Source: Setoptus koraiensis (lineage: Eukaryota > Arthropoda). Taken from it: a stretch of 64,000 nucleotides of DNA. Numbering within the stretch: the first letter of the stretch is position 1; every line of letters begins with the position of its first letter. The stretch covers positions 16,492,001 through 16,556,000 of the forward strand of contig CM106585.1 in assembly GCA_048013815.1 (NCBI GenBank). The letters run 5' to 3'. This document shows positions 48,176 to 56,981 of the stretch, in pieces. Both the position numbers and the translations under genes were made by a program. The notes beneath the pieces are model-generated. The model had not been told where the DNA came from, searched no databases, and worked only from the letters and a program-made list of their open reading frames with translations.

Positions 48176-50332
48176 ATGGATATTAACCGGTTCGACTCGG
48201 ACGAAACAGACGGCGATGGACAGATATTTTGCCTGCTGGAGACGGTGCCGCCAGAGCTGCTGCTCATGATCATCGGTCATCTGGACGATTTACGCGACAG
48301 ACACAATTTGGCCCAAATGTCGCCGAGATTCAGCGAGCTCGTTTACGACGCCAACAGATTTGTGGAGGAGGCCACTCTCAGTAGCGGGCTTGCCAATTGG
48401 CCAGATTGTCGGGAGCTGGAGTCAATTCTTTGCACGGTGCCCAAAATAGAGCGCCTGAACCTGGTGTCGGAATACGATCAGACGATCAGACGGTTCGGGC
48501 CGGATTCTCATTTCAGTTTGACGGACAATTGCAACCTGCTAACAACGCTCACATTGCACAAAATATCCTTTGCGCCCACGGAACTGGCCTTGCTGGTGTT
48601 GCGGTTGCCACTGTTGACGGCGCTCACACTGGAGCATGTCGAGCTAGACGATGCGGACGAGTTGAACGCCCTGTTGCCCCGACTTTGCCTCACGCTTTTG
48701 CACCTTCGCATAATAGGAATTAAACGGAGACCCTTTTGCGACCACGAGCACGATTATTTCGCACTGCGTTCGCTAGATATTAGGAGAAATCGCATCATGG
48801 ACGATATTAATATCGACGAGCAGCCATCGGCCTACTACGATGCGGCAAATTTTCTCTTGGCGTGCCAACGATTGGACAGTCTCGCCTTAACGTTGACAGA
48901 CGACAAATGGGTGCACCAGTTGACCGGCATTCTGTCCAATACCCATTTGCGTACCCTTGTTCTTGATCAATATTACGGCTGCTGGCCGGCTTCGGATATT
49001 ATTGACGTGCCAACGGTTATTAGCGGCGAGCGAGCTGAACTGCATTACGAACAAAGCGTCACTCCTACCAAACAACTGTCAGAAAATCTCACCTGCCCGA
49101 AGGCGATACGTGATCTGGAGGACAGTGTGTCGTCACTATACAATGATCATTGGCTGCCCGAGTGTCAACAACAAATATCCTCGGTACGCTGGAAACGAGA
49201 ATCTTGCCAAGGAAAACATTTTCTCACAGCGAGACTGGATCGCCACACGCTAGACAGGACATTCACAAGGAAAATCCATCACTCCAACAGGATGCAAATG
49301 ATTGAATACGACAGCAGCGGTAAAAAGTTGTGGTCGGCCGAGGGAGTGCCCATGTTGCGAATCATCAACAGCAAGCGATTTTTGTATTTGAAATTCGAGA
49401 TGGATAACGAGCAAGAATTGAAACGAGGCCGCCCAAAGTCGGGCAATTATTCTGTCATCAACAAGAGTCTACAGCTATTTTATCAGCAGTCGATGGAGAG
49501 GCTGAAAGGAAACATCAGGCGCATCGCAGGCGATACACTATTGCGCGAAATTATCCAAACAAGTTGTGGAGAGGGAAAAAATGTGTGCCACTTGGATTTT
49601 AACACGCTGAGATCGGACGACACAGGCATATGGGTCATAGAGGAGGCCTTGAAATCGGCAATATGTAATAGAGTCGCCATGTTGGTGAGTGAGCTGGACC
49701 AAGAGGCCATCGGCATACTTGACATCGTGTCATTGGCTCACTTGCACAAGACAATATCAGAAAGTGATCGGACACCTTCTACCGGTAATTCAAAAGTGTT
49801 GATATGTGCCGGCAGTGCTGGCTCGCTCGAGGCCATAGCAGAGAAACTACATGAATTAGCTGATTTGAAGGTGAAGATCTTCAGCTCGGCTGACTGTCAG
49901 TCGCACCAATCATCTTTTTCTTATTTTGACGATCTCAATGATGAAGATATTGTCGATGATGAAGATGATGATTACTACGAGAACGTCAATGTCGACAATT
50001 CAAGAATTGATACCAGAGATCTAAAAGTGGAATCGGATATGGGCATGCCTGCTGCACGAAGCATTTTCTTCGAAAACTCCATAGATGATGTTGATTGTAA
50101 CGTTATTTTATGCACTTTTCACGATGCACTCAAACTGTCGTCGTGGACCGAGTTTTTAGTTCATTCTTTCATACTGTACAGATGTAACGAGTTCAGTATG
50201 TCCGATGTGCATCTATTATTCCATTTTCTACCCAAACGTACCACAATTATGTCAGACGGTAGCGAGGTGGACGTTGTGTTCAATAGTTTCAAAAGTATGG
50301 GCTTCAAGCCGAAAAGAATAAAGGATAAATAA
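48176..50332 (+). CDS. F-box / LRR-like protein with degenerate SF1-helicase-like C-terminus, paralog 1
   Basis: Single exon, 718 aa. Residues 24-62 form an F-box (VPPELLLMIIGHLDDLRDRHNLAQMSPRFSEL), the SKP1-binding module of SCF ubiquitin ligases. Residues ~100-290 hold irregular leucine-rich repeats (LTTLTLHKISF, LTALTLEHVEL, LRTLVLDQYYG). A middle domain (~310-490: WLPECQQQ, WKRESCQGK, LWSAEGVP, LLREIIQTSCGEG) follows. From ~495 the order of blocks recalls UPF1/SEN1 helicase RecA1: VAMLVSELDQEAIGILDIVSLA at Walker A, VLICAGSAGSLEAIAEKLHEL at motif Ia, NVILCTFHDAL, ILYRCNEFSMSD at motif II and TTIMSDGSE at motif III. The protein stops there, with no RecA2. Walker A Lys and motif II Asp are absent, so ATP hydrolysis is not expected. 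An acidic insert (DDLNDEDIVDDEDDD) lies between Ia and II. Start chosen at ATG 48176 (accATGg). AATAAA overlaps the stop. The F-box is firm; the helicase relation is my alignment by eye. Confidence 0.75.
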   Translation: MDINRFDSDETDGDGQIFCLLETVPPELLLMIIGHLDDLRDRHNLAQMSPRFSELVYDANRFVEEATLSSGLANWPDCRELESILCTVPKIERLNLVSEYDQTIRRFGPDSHFSLTDNCNLLTTLTLHKISFAPTELALLVLRLPLLTALTLEHVELDDADELNALLPRLCLTLLHLRIIGIKRRPFCDHEHDYFALRSLDIRRNRIMDDINIDEQPSAYYDAANFLLACQRLDSLALTLTDDKWVHQLTGILSNTHLRTLVLDQYYGCWPASDIIDVPTVISGERAELHYEQSVTPTKQLSENLTCPKAIRDLEDSVSSLYNDHWLPECQQQISSVRWKRESCQGKHFLTARLDRHTLDRTFTRKIHHSNRMQMIEYDSSGKKLWSAEGVPMLRIINSKRFLYLKFEMDNEQELKRGRPKSGNYSVINKSLQLFYQQSMERLKGNIRRIAGDTLLREIIQTSCGEGKNVCHLDFNTLRSDDTGIWVIEEALKSAICNRVAMLVSELDQEAIGILDIVSLAHLHKTISESDRTPSTGNSKVLICAGSAGSLEAIAEKLHELADLKVKIFSSADCQSHQSSFSYFDDLNDEDIVDDEDDDYYENVNVDNSRIDTRDLKVESDMGMPAARSIFFENSIDDVDCNVILCTFHDALKLSSWTEFLVHSFILYRCNEFSMSDVHLLFHFLPKRTTIMSDGSEVDVVFNSFKSMGFKPKRIKDK

Positions 50333-50333
50333 A
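50328..50333 (+). terminator. poly(A) signal AATAAA overlapping the stop of paralog 1
   Basis: AATAAA includes the TAA stop codon at 50330-50332. A second AATAAA lies just upstream, inside the coding end. Confidence 0.5.
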
Positions 50334-50774
50334 TGATCGTACACCCAGCAACTGACCTGTTGACTGCTAGCGTTAGCGTTGCGGCTCGAAGTCGAACCTC
50401 GTCTCAATTTCAATCTATCTTGCCTTTCTTTTCTTTGCACGCTCATTAACGGGACTGTCAACTGGAGAAGTGCTGTAGCGAAAGTGTTGTGAGTTGGTCA
50501 GCATTGTCTGTTTGCACGGACAATGGCGCTTGTTTGTCGGGAATATCTGCTCTCCACTAGTCTGCATCACACTGTCCATTTCAATAATGACCAGCTATGA
50601 TAAAATCCCTCGATTCACCGTCTCTATCATCATCAACATACATCAAGTGAACATCAGCGATCTCGGCCAGATTTTTCTGCAAATTCGTGCAAACTCTTGT
50701 ATCAATTTCATCATTTCCATACTAGCTATTTTACGGCAGTTCCAATAGTGCCTATTACTATATATTCGCAAGCA
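50334..50774 (+). promoter_or_regulatory. duplicated upstream flank of paralog 2
   Basis: This 5' flank is clearly homologous to 53165-53760: ggctcgaag, gcgaaagtgttgtga, the 20-base stretch gtctgtttgcacggacaatg, and atcaatttcatca occur in the same order. Shared duplicated flanks mean the unit copied was gene plus promoter. No TATA box is obvious. Confidence 0.6.
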
Positions 50775-52802
50775 ATGTCAACCAACACTTCGGTCGACCA
50801 GCACAATGAAGGATTTCTCTGGCGCCTGGAAATGCTGCCGCCAGAGCTGTTGCTCATTATCATCGATCATTTGGACGATTTACTCGATCGAACTCGCCTG
50901 GCCAAAGAGTCAGCGAAATTCAGCGAGCTCATAAACCATGCCAACAGATCTTTAGGCAAAGGGGGCATATTCAGTTGCGATATTTCGGATTCGCCATATT
51001 GTCAAGTGTTGGAGCCAATTGTTCGCAAGCTGCCCAAACTAAAACGACTCACCCTCCATTCAGAATGCTATGCCATCAGAAGATTCATGCCAGACTCATA
51101 TTTCAGTTCGTCTGACAACTGCAGCCTACTAACAGCACTCAATTTTCATGGAATATCCTTTGCAACCGATGAACTGACAATGATTGTGACCAATTGTCGC
51201 CAATTGACGACGCTCAAACTGGAAGATGTATTGCTTAGTGACCCTCGCGAACTGAGAAGCGTGTGGAAACTGGTTCAAGACAGGTTGTTGCATCTCAGCG
51301 TGATTGGGGTCATAACCGGGGGGCCCATTGCTGCCTATGGGTGCGTGTTGAGTTCGCTCGATATCAGAAGGAACCGCTATGATGAATGGAGTTATCCATT
51401 CATGGGGGGTCGTCTGTGCGGCCATGGATTTGACTTTCTCCGAAAATGTCCGCAATTGGAGAGCCTATCTGTGACAGTTAGAAAGCCGGAGGAGGTGGAG
51501 CTACTGGCTGAGACCATTACCAACAGCCTATCGCGATTGCGCACCCTCGTTCTCGATCACTACTACGGCCCGTTGCCGAATATTGACGTGCCAACAATTA
51601 TTAGCGGCGAACAAGCTGAATTGCATTATGAGAAAAGCACCGCTCATGCCAAGATATCTGAAAATGTTGCCCGTTTAAAAGCGATACGAAATTTGGAGAA
51701 TAGTGTGCCGGCAATTTACAGTACCCTTTGGTCGCAAGAATATCAACTTAATGTATCGACCGTACAATGGAAACGGAAAAGTTTCTATCATAAGGATAAG
51801 CATTGGCTCTTGGCCAGGGTAGATAACCGCACACTGGACAGCTCATACATGGGAAAAATCGACCCTCATATGCGACTGATCAAATACGGCGACGCGGAAG
51901 CTTCTGAACAGTTGTGGTCAGACGATGTAGTTGTTTCAGTGGAAAGTTTAAAAAGCGAGAGATTTTTATATTTGTACTTAGGGATGGATGAAGAGCAAAT
52001 TGGATTGAAACGCGGCCGATTGGAGAGGGTCAATTTCCGGTTGATCAACGAGCGGAAATTGCATGATCATCACACGGAGATTGACTGTCTAAAACGAAAG
52101 ATGAGACGAATTTCGGGCGATGGGTTGTTGCGCGAAATTATCGAGAAAAGTTGTGGAGACGGGCAAGTGGTGTGTAACTTGGCTTCGAAAAACACACTGA
52201 GACGACGTGAGTTCGCCAATATACACACAGTTGATGAAGCCATCAAATCGGCACTATGCAATCGAGTCACTCTCATGGTGGGTGCGCCGGGACAAGAAGC
52301 GAACAGGATAAAATCTATTGTGTCATTGGCCACTCATTTATACAACACGATACCAGAGCGTCATCGGATTCCTATTAGTTCACGAGTATTAATATGTGCA
52401 GGTAGTGCTCGTTCGCTTGAGGCCATAGCAGAGAAAATCCACGAATTGAGTGAGTTGAAGGTAGAGATATTCAGCTTTCGCACTCATAGGTGGTGTTACT
52501 TCCTTCCCAAAAGATATTTCTCCGAGGGTTTTGGTGATTGCAACGTGATTTTAGGGAATTTGGAGGAGGCACTCAAATTTTCGTCCAAGTTCGAGCTGCT
52601 GATTGATTCATTAATACTATACGAATGTAACGAGTTCAGCATGTCTGATGTTCATCTGCTGTTCCATTTATTGCCCAGGCGAACAGTACTGGTGTCTGAC
52701 AGCAGTGAGGGAGGCACTGTATTCACCAGTTTCAAGAAAATGGGCTTCGACCCAATAATGATGAATGATAAATGTTATAGCAGCGAAGAAAATAAAGAAT
52801 AA
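50775..52802 (+). CDS. F-box / LRR-like protein with degenerate SF1-helicase-like C-terminus, paralog 2
   Basis: Single exon, 675 aa. F-box at residues 21-60 (LPPELLLIIIDHLDDLLDRTRL), LRR-like stretch ~90-280 (LTALNFHGISF, LTTLKLEDVLL, LSSLDIRRNRY, LRTLVLDHYYG), middle domain ~300-485 (YQLNVSTVQWKRKS, LDSSYMGKI, LLREIIEKSCGDG). The C-terminal RecA1-like part keeps the clearest Walker A remnant of the three: VTLMVGAPGQEANRIKSIVSLA against the helicase VTLIQGPPGTGKTxTIVSL, still without the Lys. SRVLICAGSARSLEAIAEKIHEL, CNVILGNLEEAL, LILYECNEFSMSD and TVLVSDSSEGGTVF follow in helicase order. It lacks the acidic insert of paralog 1. ATG at 50775 has the same gcaATGtc(a/g)accaac context as paralog 3, which supports both starts. 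AATAAA occurs just before and across the stop (52791-52796, 52801-52806). Confidence 0.75.
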   Translation: MSTNTSVDQHNEGFLWRLEMLPPELLLIIIDHLDDLLDRTRLAKESAKFSELINHANRSLGKGGIFSCDISDSPYCQVLEPIVRKLPKLKRLTLHSECYAIRRFMPDSYFSSSDNCSLLTALNFHGISFATDELTMIVTNCRQLTTLKLEDVLLSDPRELRSVWKLVQDRLLHLSVIGVITGGPIAAYGCVLSSLDIRRNRYDEWSYPFMGGRLCGHGFDFLRKCPQLESLSVTVRKPEEVELLAETITNSLSRLRTLVLDHYYGPLPNIDVPTIISGEQAELHYEKSTAHAKISENVARLKAIRNLENSVPAIYSTLWSQEYQLNVSTVQWKRKSFYHKDKHWLLARVDNRTLDSSYMGKIDPHMRLIKYGDAEASEQLWSDDVVVSVESLKSERFLYLYLGMDEEQIGLKRGRLERVNFRLINERKLHDHHTEIDCLKRKMRRISGDGLLREIIEKSCGDGQVVCNLASKNTLRRREFANIHTVDEAIKSALCNRVTLMVGAPGQEANRIKSIVSLATHLYNTIPERHRIPISSRVLICAGSARSLEAIAEKIHELSELKVEIFSFRTHRWCYFLPKRYFSEGFGDCNVILGNLEEALKFSSKFELLIDSLILYECNEFSMSDVHLLFHLLPRRTVLVSDSSEGGTVFTSFKKMGFDPIMMNDKCYSSEENKE

Positions 52803-52806
52803 TAAA
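52801..52806 (+). terminator. poly(A) signal AATAAA of paralog 2
   Basis: AATAAA overlaps the end of the TAA stop, as in paralog 1. A second copy lies at 52791-52796. Confidence 0.5.
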
Positions 52807-52989
52807 AAACCATCTAGTTGGAAAGCTGTTCGTGCGAATTAGGTAACACCCAACGACTAATTGACCGAAAATGTGGTTAAAGTTTTGATTTTATCAGAAT
52901 TGATGAAGATTTTTACATTATTGTGACAGACAGAGATGGCAGTTAATGTAAATTGTTGATCACATGCACATTCTCAAAATTACCATTAG

Positions 52990-53110
52990 AAATATACTGA
53001 TTAGTGGAGTAAATTTTGTTGATGCTTCTCATGTCGTTCGACGATACTTGTTATAGCAACGACAGCTTGCAATAAAAAATAAATAACCATCCAGATGGAA
53101 AGCACTATTC
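52990..53110 (+). pseudogene. relic 3' end of an F-box paralog
   Basis: This matches the 3' end of paralog 2 and its flank: gttatagcaacgacagcttg against gttatagcagcgaagaaa, then aataaa, then accatc(c/t)ag(a/t)tggaaagc. The same ending also follows paralog 3 at 56811-56845. It marks a lost or deleted copy. Confidence 0.6.
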
Positions 53111-53164
53111 GCACCGATCGGGTGACATGCTCTTGCATCGGCTACCTGTCGCGGCGAACGGTCA

Positions 53165-53769
53165 TTGGAGTCGGCTGTTGACCAGCTACTGACCTGTCGA
53201 CTGCTCTCGTCAGCATGCGCCTCAACGCGGCTCGAAGTTGAACTTAGTCTCTCAATTTCGTCCGATCTCACCTTTCTTCTCTATGCACACTCACCCGCTC
53301 TGAGCACGGGTCACGGCGCATTCTCGAGTGTCGATCGGAAATGTGTGCTGGCGAAAGTGTTGTGATTTGGTCAGTTTGTGTCTGTTTGCACGGACAATGG
53401 CGCTGGTCCATTCGAAGTAGCTGCTGACCACTTGTTCGCGCCACAATGTCCAACTGAACGATGGCCAACAATGGTCAAATATTCATTCAAAGATTCATTA
53501 TCTCTATCATCATTTGCGATGACTCAGCGGTGATGATGGTCGCCAGCATACGTCAACTGAACCATGAGCATCGTTTGTCTCGTCAATGTTGTTGTGCCTG
53601 CTCTTGCAAACTGTCGCATCAATTTCATCAATTACTACCTTCATTTGTAGACTGTGTCCGGTTTAATTCAACAGCAATTCCCGTTCTCAATCGACTTCAT
53701 CGACCGTGTATCACTGGATATTTGTAAGCAGCCATTTTGTCAGTGAAAAACTGAGCGAAAAAAGGGGCC
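53165..53769 (+). promoter_or_regulatory. duplicated F-box-gene upstream flank, now in front of a relic
   Basis: Homologous to the 5' flank of paralog 2 (50334-50774), as shown by gtctgtttgcacggacaatg, gcgaaagtgttgtga, the tatcatca-rich segment and catcaatttcatca. It leads into the relic at 53770 rather than an intact gene. Confidence 0.6.
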
Positions 53770-54180
53770 ATGTGGACCTACGAGGAACCTTTCGACCTGC
53801 TTGTCCTGGTCGCCATCGCTGGTGTTGCTATTGTGGCTTATTTCAGCAATTTAGAGTTGGAGCAGAGAGCCGTGGCGGTGGCAGTGGCAAGCGTTCACAT
53901 TGGCGAGATGGTCAAGCGTTGGAGCCACTTGTTTGCGAGCTGTTCACAGTGACTCCACTCTGCAACCGGAACACAATCAAGTCCAGAGGCTCCGTTTATT
54001 GCTGACCAGTGTCGCTCGCTATCGACACTCAATTTGCACAGAATATCCCCGCAAAACACGGAATGTCCCCGGAAAATTCGCACGAACTGAGCATTGGTGT
54101 CGGTTTCGGCCAACAGGATGGATGACGGCGCTCGTTGCTGCTTGTGCGCAGCACGCACTCCGCTCACCTGAACGATGACC
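53770..54180 (+). pseudogene. relic of a fourth F-box/LRR paralog
   Basis: After the duplicated flank, an ATG at 53770 opens a 60-codon frame (FDLLVLVAIAGV, where intact paralogs have PPELLLVIIGHL). Further on, ctcaatttgcacagaatatcc at about 54030 matches the LRR region of paralog 3 at about 54797. The rest has diverged or been lost. The 60-aa frame might still be translated as a small membrane-like peptide, but relic status is more likely. Confidence 0.55.
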
Positions 54181-54421
54181 AGCCACGGTCCAAAGCGATG
54201 AGTCATTGTGTCCGTTATCATCGCTCATTCATCATCTGAGTCAGAGCATCGGAGTTTCGGTGCTAGTTCCGGCAAACTCTGCAAAACTAATGTGACTATT
54301 GTATCGACGGCCACATCATTTATATGCCACATCAAATCAACAAGTTGTTGTTTTACACGCGCAGGTCCGAAAATTATTCCGAAAATTAACTGACCGGTGT
54401 GCCGTCACATGCTCACGAGCA
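54181..54421 (+). promoter_or_regulatory. upstream flank of paralog 3
   Basis: Shares gaacgatgaccagc and a tatcatcgctcattcat-like segment with the flanks of paralog 2 and the relic. It is probably the 5' UTR or promoter of paralog 3. Confidence 0.45.
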
Positions 54422-56569
54422 ATGTCGACCAACTATCGCGCCGACCGGCCCGCGGATGCCACTGGAACGAGGAGCCACGGAGGATCTTTCTGTCGCCTGC
54501 ATAGGCTGCCGCCCGAGCTGTTGCTCGTCATCATCGGTCATTTGGACGATTTGCTCGATCGGCACAATTTTGGCCAAGTTTCGGCGACTCTCAGCGAGCT
54601 CGTCCACTATGCCAACAAATTTATAGAGGGCGCCACTCTCAGTGGAGGGCTCGTGATGAGGCCAAATTGTCAAGCCAGATTGGGCCCGATTGTTGGCCGC
54701 ATGCCCAGAACAATGAGCAGCCCAATGAGGAGATTCGCGCCGGACTCACATTTGTTGTTGACGGCGGACAACTTTTGCAAATTGTCAACGCTCAATTTGC
54801 ACAGAATATCCTTTGCGCCCACGGAACTGACCAGAATTGTGACCAAGTGTCGCTTGTTGACAACGCTCAAACTCGATAATGTCGTGCTGGATGATGCTTT
54901 CGAATTGAGAAAATTGTTGCCCCTGGTCAAGGACAGCTTGTTGCATCTCACCGTGTGGGGCCTCAAAAGTCCGACGTTTCAGTATTGCCTCGCTGAGTGC
55001 GTGTTGCGTTCGCTAGATATCCGAAGGAATATCTTCGAAGCGATGTCACGGGACGAAGAATTCGACATTAATTATTCTCAAGCGCATTGCTTTCTCAGGG
55101 CATGTCCGCTATTGGAGAGCCTATCGGTGACATTGAGACATCAGATACATGTTCGGTGGCTGGCAAATGCCATTTTCAAGCGCCCGCTGCGCACCCTGGT
55201 GCTCGATCAATATTACGGCCCGATGCCCGATTTCGAGGTGCCAACAGTTGTTAGCGGAAAACAAGCCGATGTACATTTTCAACAACAAAGCGATGCCCAT
55301 GCGGCGACATCCCCGGAAATTTCGTGCTGCCCGAAAGCGATACGCGATCTAGAGAATCGCGTATTGTCAATCTACAACGAATATTGGCTGCCAGACTGTC
55401 GACAAAAAATATCGACCGTACGATGGAAGCGAATATCTCGCCCCGGCTCGTTCGAGACTGAACATTTTCTCGTGGCGCTGATAGATCGCCGGATGCTGGA
55501 CAGGTCGTTCACAAAAAAAGTGTATCCCAGCAACAAGATGCAAATGATAGAGTATGACAGCGCGGGCGGTGAGCGGTTGTGGTCAGCCATAGGAGTACCT
55601 GTGCTGGGTCTCATGGATAACAAGCGATTTTTTTATCTAGAATTCAGGATGCGAGACGAGCGAAAATTGCAAGGCTGCAACCGCCCAGAATCGGGCAATT
55701 ATTTGCTGATCAACAAGAGCTATTTGCGAATATTCCAGAGCTCCATCGACAAACTAAAACAAAACATAAAACGGACCGCCAGCGATGCGTTGCTGCGTGA
55801 AATTATCGAGAAAAGTTGCGACGGCCAAGACGCCCAAGTTGTGTGTAGCTTGCCTGCCAAAAATGCGCTGCGATCAGATGAGCAAGCCGAGCGAATACCC
55901 ATGAATGAGGCCATGAGGTCGGCGGTTTCCAATAGAGTCACTCTCATGCTGAGCGAACCGGCACCATGGTCCGTCAAGATAAACTCTATCGTGTCGTTGG
56001 CGACTTATTTATTCAAGACAATACCCGTATGCGTCCCTACTAAGCGTCCTAGTTCGAAGGTGCTGATATGTGCGGGCAGTGGTGTTCCGCTCGCGACCAT
56101 TGCCGGCAAAATTCACGGATTGAGGGAGTCGGAGGTGAGGATATTCAGCACCACACACTGTCAGCTGCAGCAATCATCTTTCTCATCTTATTGTGAGGGC
56201 CCCCTCGATGAAGATATTGCTGACAATGGGAACGGCGACGAATTTCTTCCCGATCCTGAAAATTTGGTAGTTGATGCCAGAATTTGGACAGTAAACTCAC
56301 AGGATAGTTCAGTGACAAGCGCTATTCTCTCTAGTTGTAACGTGATTTTGTGCACTTGCCGTGATGCATTCAAATTGCCATCGCTGACCGACCTGATAAT
56401 TGATTCTTTAATACTTTACAAATGTGACGAGCTCAGCCCATCTGATGTGGGTCTGCTGTTGCATTGGTCACCCAGGCGGACACTGTTGGTGTCCGAGAGT
56501 GGCGAAGAGGGCGCTGCATTCGCCAGTTTCAAGAGGATGGGCTTCGAGCCGGTCAAGCTGACACTTTGA
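54422..56569 (+). CDS. F-box / LRR-like protein with degenerate SF1-helicase-like C-terminus, paralog 3
   Basis: Single exon, 715 aa. F-box at residues 29-68 (LPPELLLVIIGHLDDLLDRHNFGQVSATLSEL). LRR-like stretch ~110-290 (LSTLNLHRISF, LTTLKLDNVVL, LRSLDIRRNIF, LRTLVLDQYYG). Middle domain ~310-490 (WLPDCRQKISTVRWKR, LWSAIGVP, LLREIIEKSC). C-terminal RecA1-like domain from ~495: VTLMLSEPAPWSVKINSIVSLATYL at Walker A (Gly and Lys lost), KVLICAGSGVPLATIAGKIHGL at motif Ia, CNVILCTCRDAF close to the UPF1 block VICCTCxGA, LILYKCDELSPSD at motif II, TLLVSESGEEGAAFASFKRMGF at motif III. It ends there. ATG 54422 matches the start context of paralog 2; an upstream in-frame extension to 54299 has no conserved partner. 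Poly(A) signal at 56809. As F-box proteins are SCF adaptors, the C-terminus could recognise a substrate or RNA; this is inference. Confidence 0.75.
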   Translation: MSTNYRADRPADATGTRSHGGSFCRLHRLPPELLLVIIGHLDDLLDRHNFGQVSATLSELVHYANKFIEGATLSGGLVMRPNCQARLGPIVGRMPRTMSSPMRRFAPDSHLLLTADNFCKLSTLNLHRISFAPTELTRIVTKCRLLTTLKLDNVVLDDAFELRKLLPLVKDSLLHLTVWGLKSPTFQYCLAECVLRSLDIRRNIFEAMSRDEEFDINYSQAHCFLRACPLLESLSVTLRHQIHVRWLANAIFKRPLRTLVLDQYYGPMPDFEVPTVVSGKQADVHFQQQSDAHAATSPEISCCPKAIRDLENRVLSIYNEYWLPDCRQKISTVRWKRISRPGSFETEHFLVALIDRRMLDRSFTKKVYPSNKMQMIEYDSAGGERLWSAIGVPVLGLMDNKRFFYLEFRMRDERKLQGCNRPESGNYLLINKSYLRIFQSSIDKLKQNIKRTASDALLREIIEKSCDGQDAQVVCSLPAKNALRSDEQAERIPMNEAMRSAVSNRVTLMLSEPAPWSVKINSIVSLATYLFKTIPVCVPTKRPSSKVLICAGSGVPLATIAGKIHGLRESEVRIFSTTHCQLQQSSFSSYCEGPLDEDIADNGNGDEFLPDPENLVVDARIWTVNSQDSSVTSAILSSCNVILCTCRDAFKLPSLTDLIIDSLILYKCDELSPSDVGLLLHWSPRRTLLVSESGEEGAAFASFKRMGFEPVKLTL

Positions 56570-56577
56570 GCCCTTTT

Positions 56578-56735
56578 ACGGCTGGCTGCAAGACCCCCAA
56601 AAGCCCCAAACCTCAAACCTCAAGACTCCCAAAACCCGAAAGCCCCAAAACTCAAGACTCCCGAAACCCAAAACCCAAAATTCCCAAAACTCAAGAGTCA
56701 AGACTCCCAATACCCAAAACTCGGACGACTGCTCG
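56578..56735. repeat. C/A-rich degenerate tandem repeat
   Basis: Units such as cccaaaactcaagactccc repeat with drift in the 3' UTR region of paralog 3. The minus strand carries many runs of three or four G separated by TTT(T), a pattern that can form G-quadruplexes. Confidence 0.7.
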
Positions 56736-56808
56736 GGCGCGGATTGATATTGAATTGATTCAATTTATTGATGCACGTAGTATGTTTGTACAGTATGATA
56801 CAATAACA

Positions 56809-56814
56809 AATAAA
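56809..56814 (+). terminator. poly(A) signal AATAAA of paralog 3
   Basis: Canonical signal about 240 bp after the stop. It is followed by the duplicated 3' flank motif (tcatcgagttggagtgc). Confidence 0.6.
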
Positions 56815-56981
56815 TAGTCATCGAGTTGGAGTGCTGCTCGCGTCGATTAGGTAACAATTACTTGAGGTTTGATTAATTATTGTTCAATTATTCAAAACTA
56901 GGATGCCTGTTGTTGTTTGTTGCGGGTGTGGTTGTTGTCGCCGGTGCTTGTGTTGCGGTTTGTGTTGGTGCGGTCGGTCGG

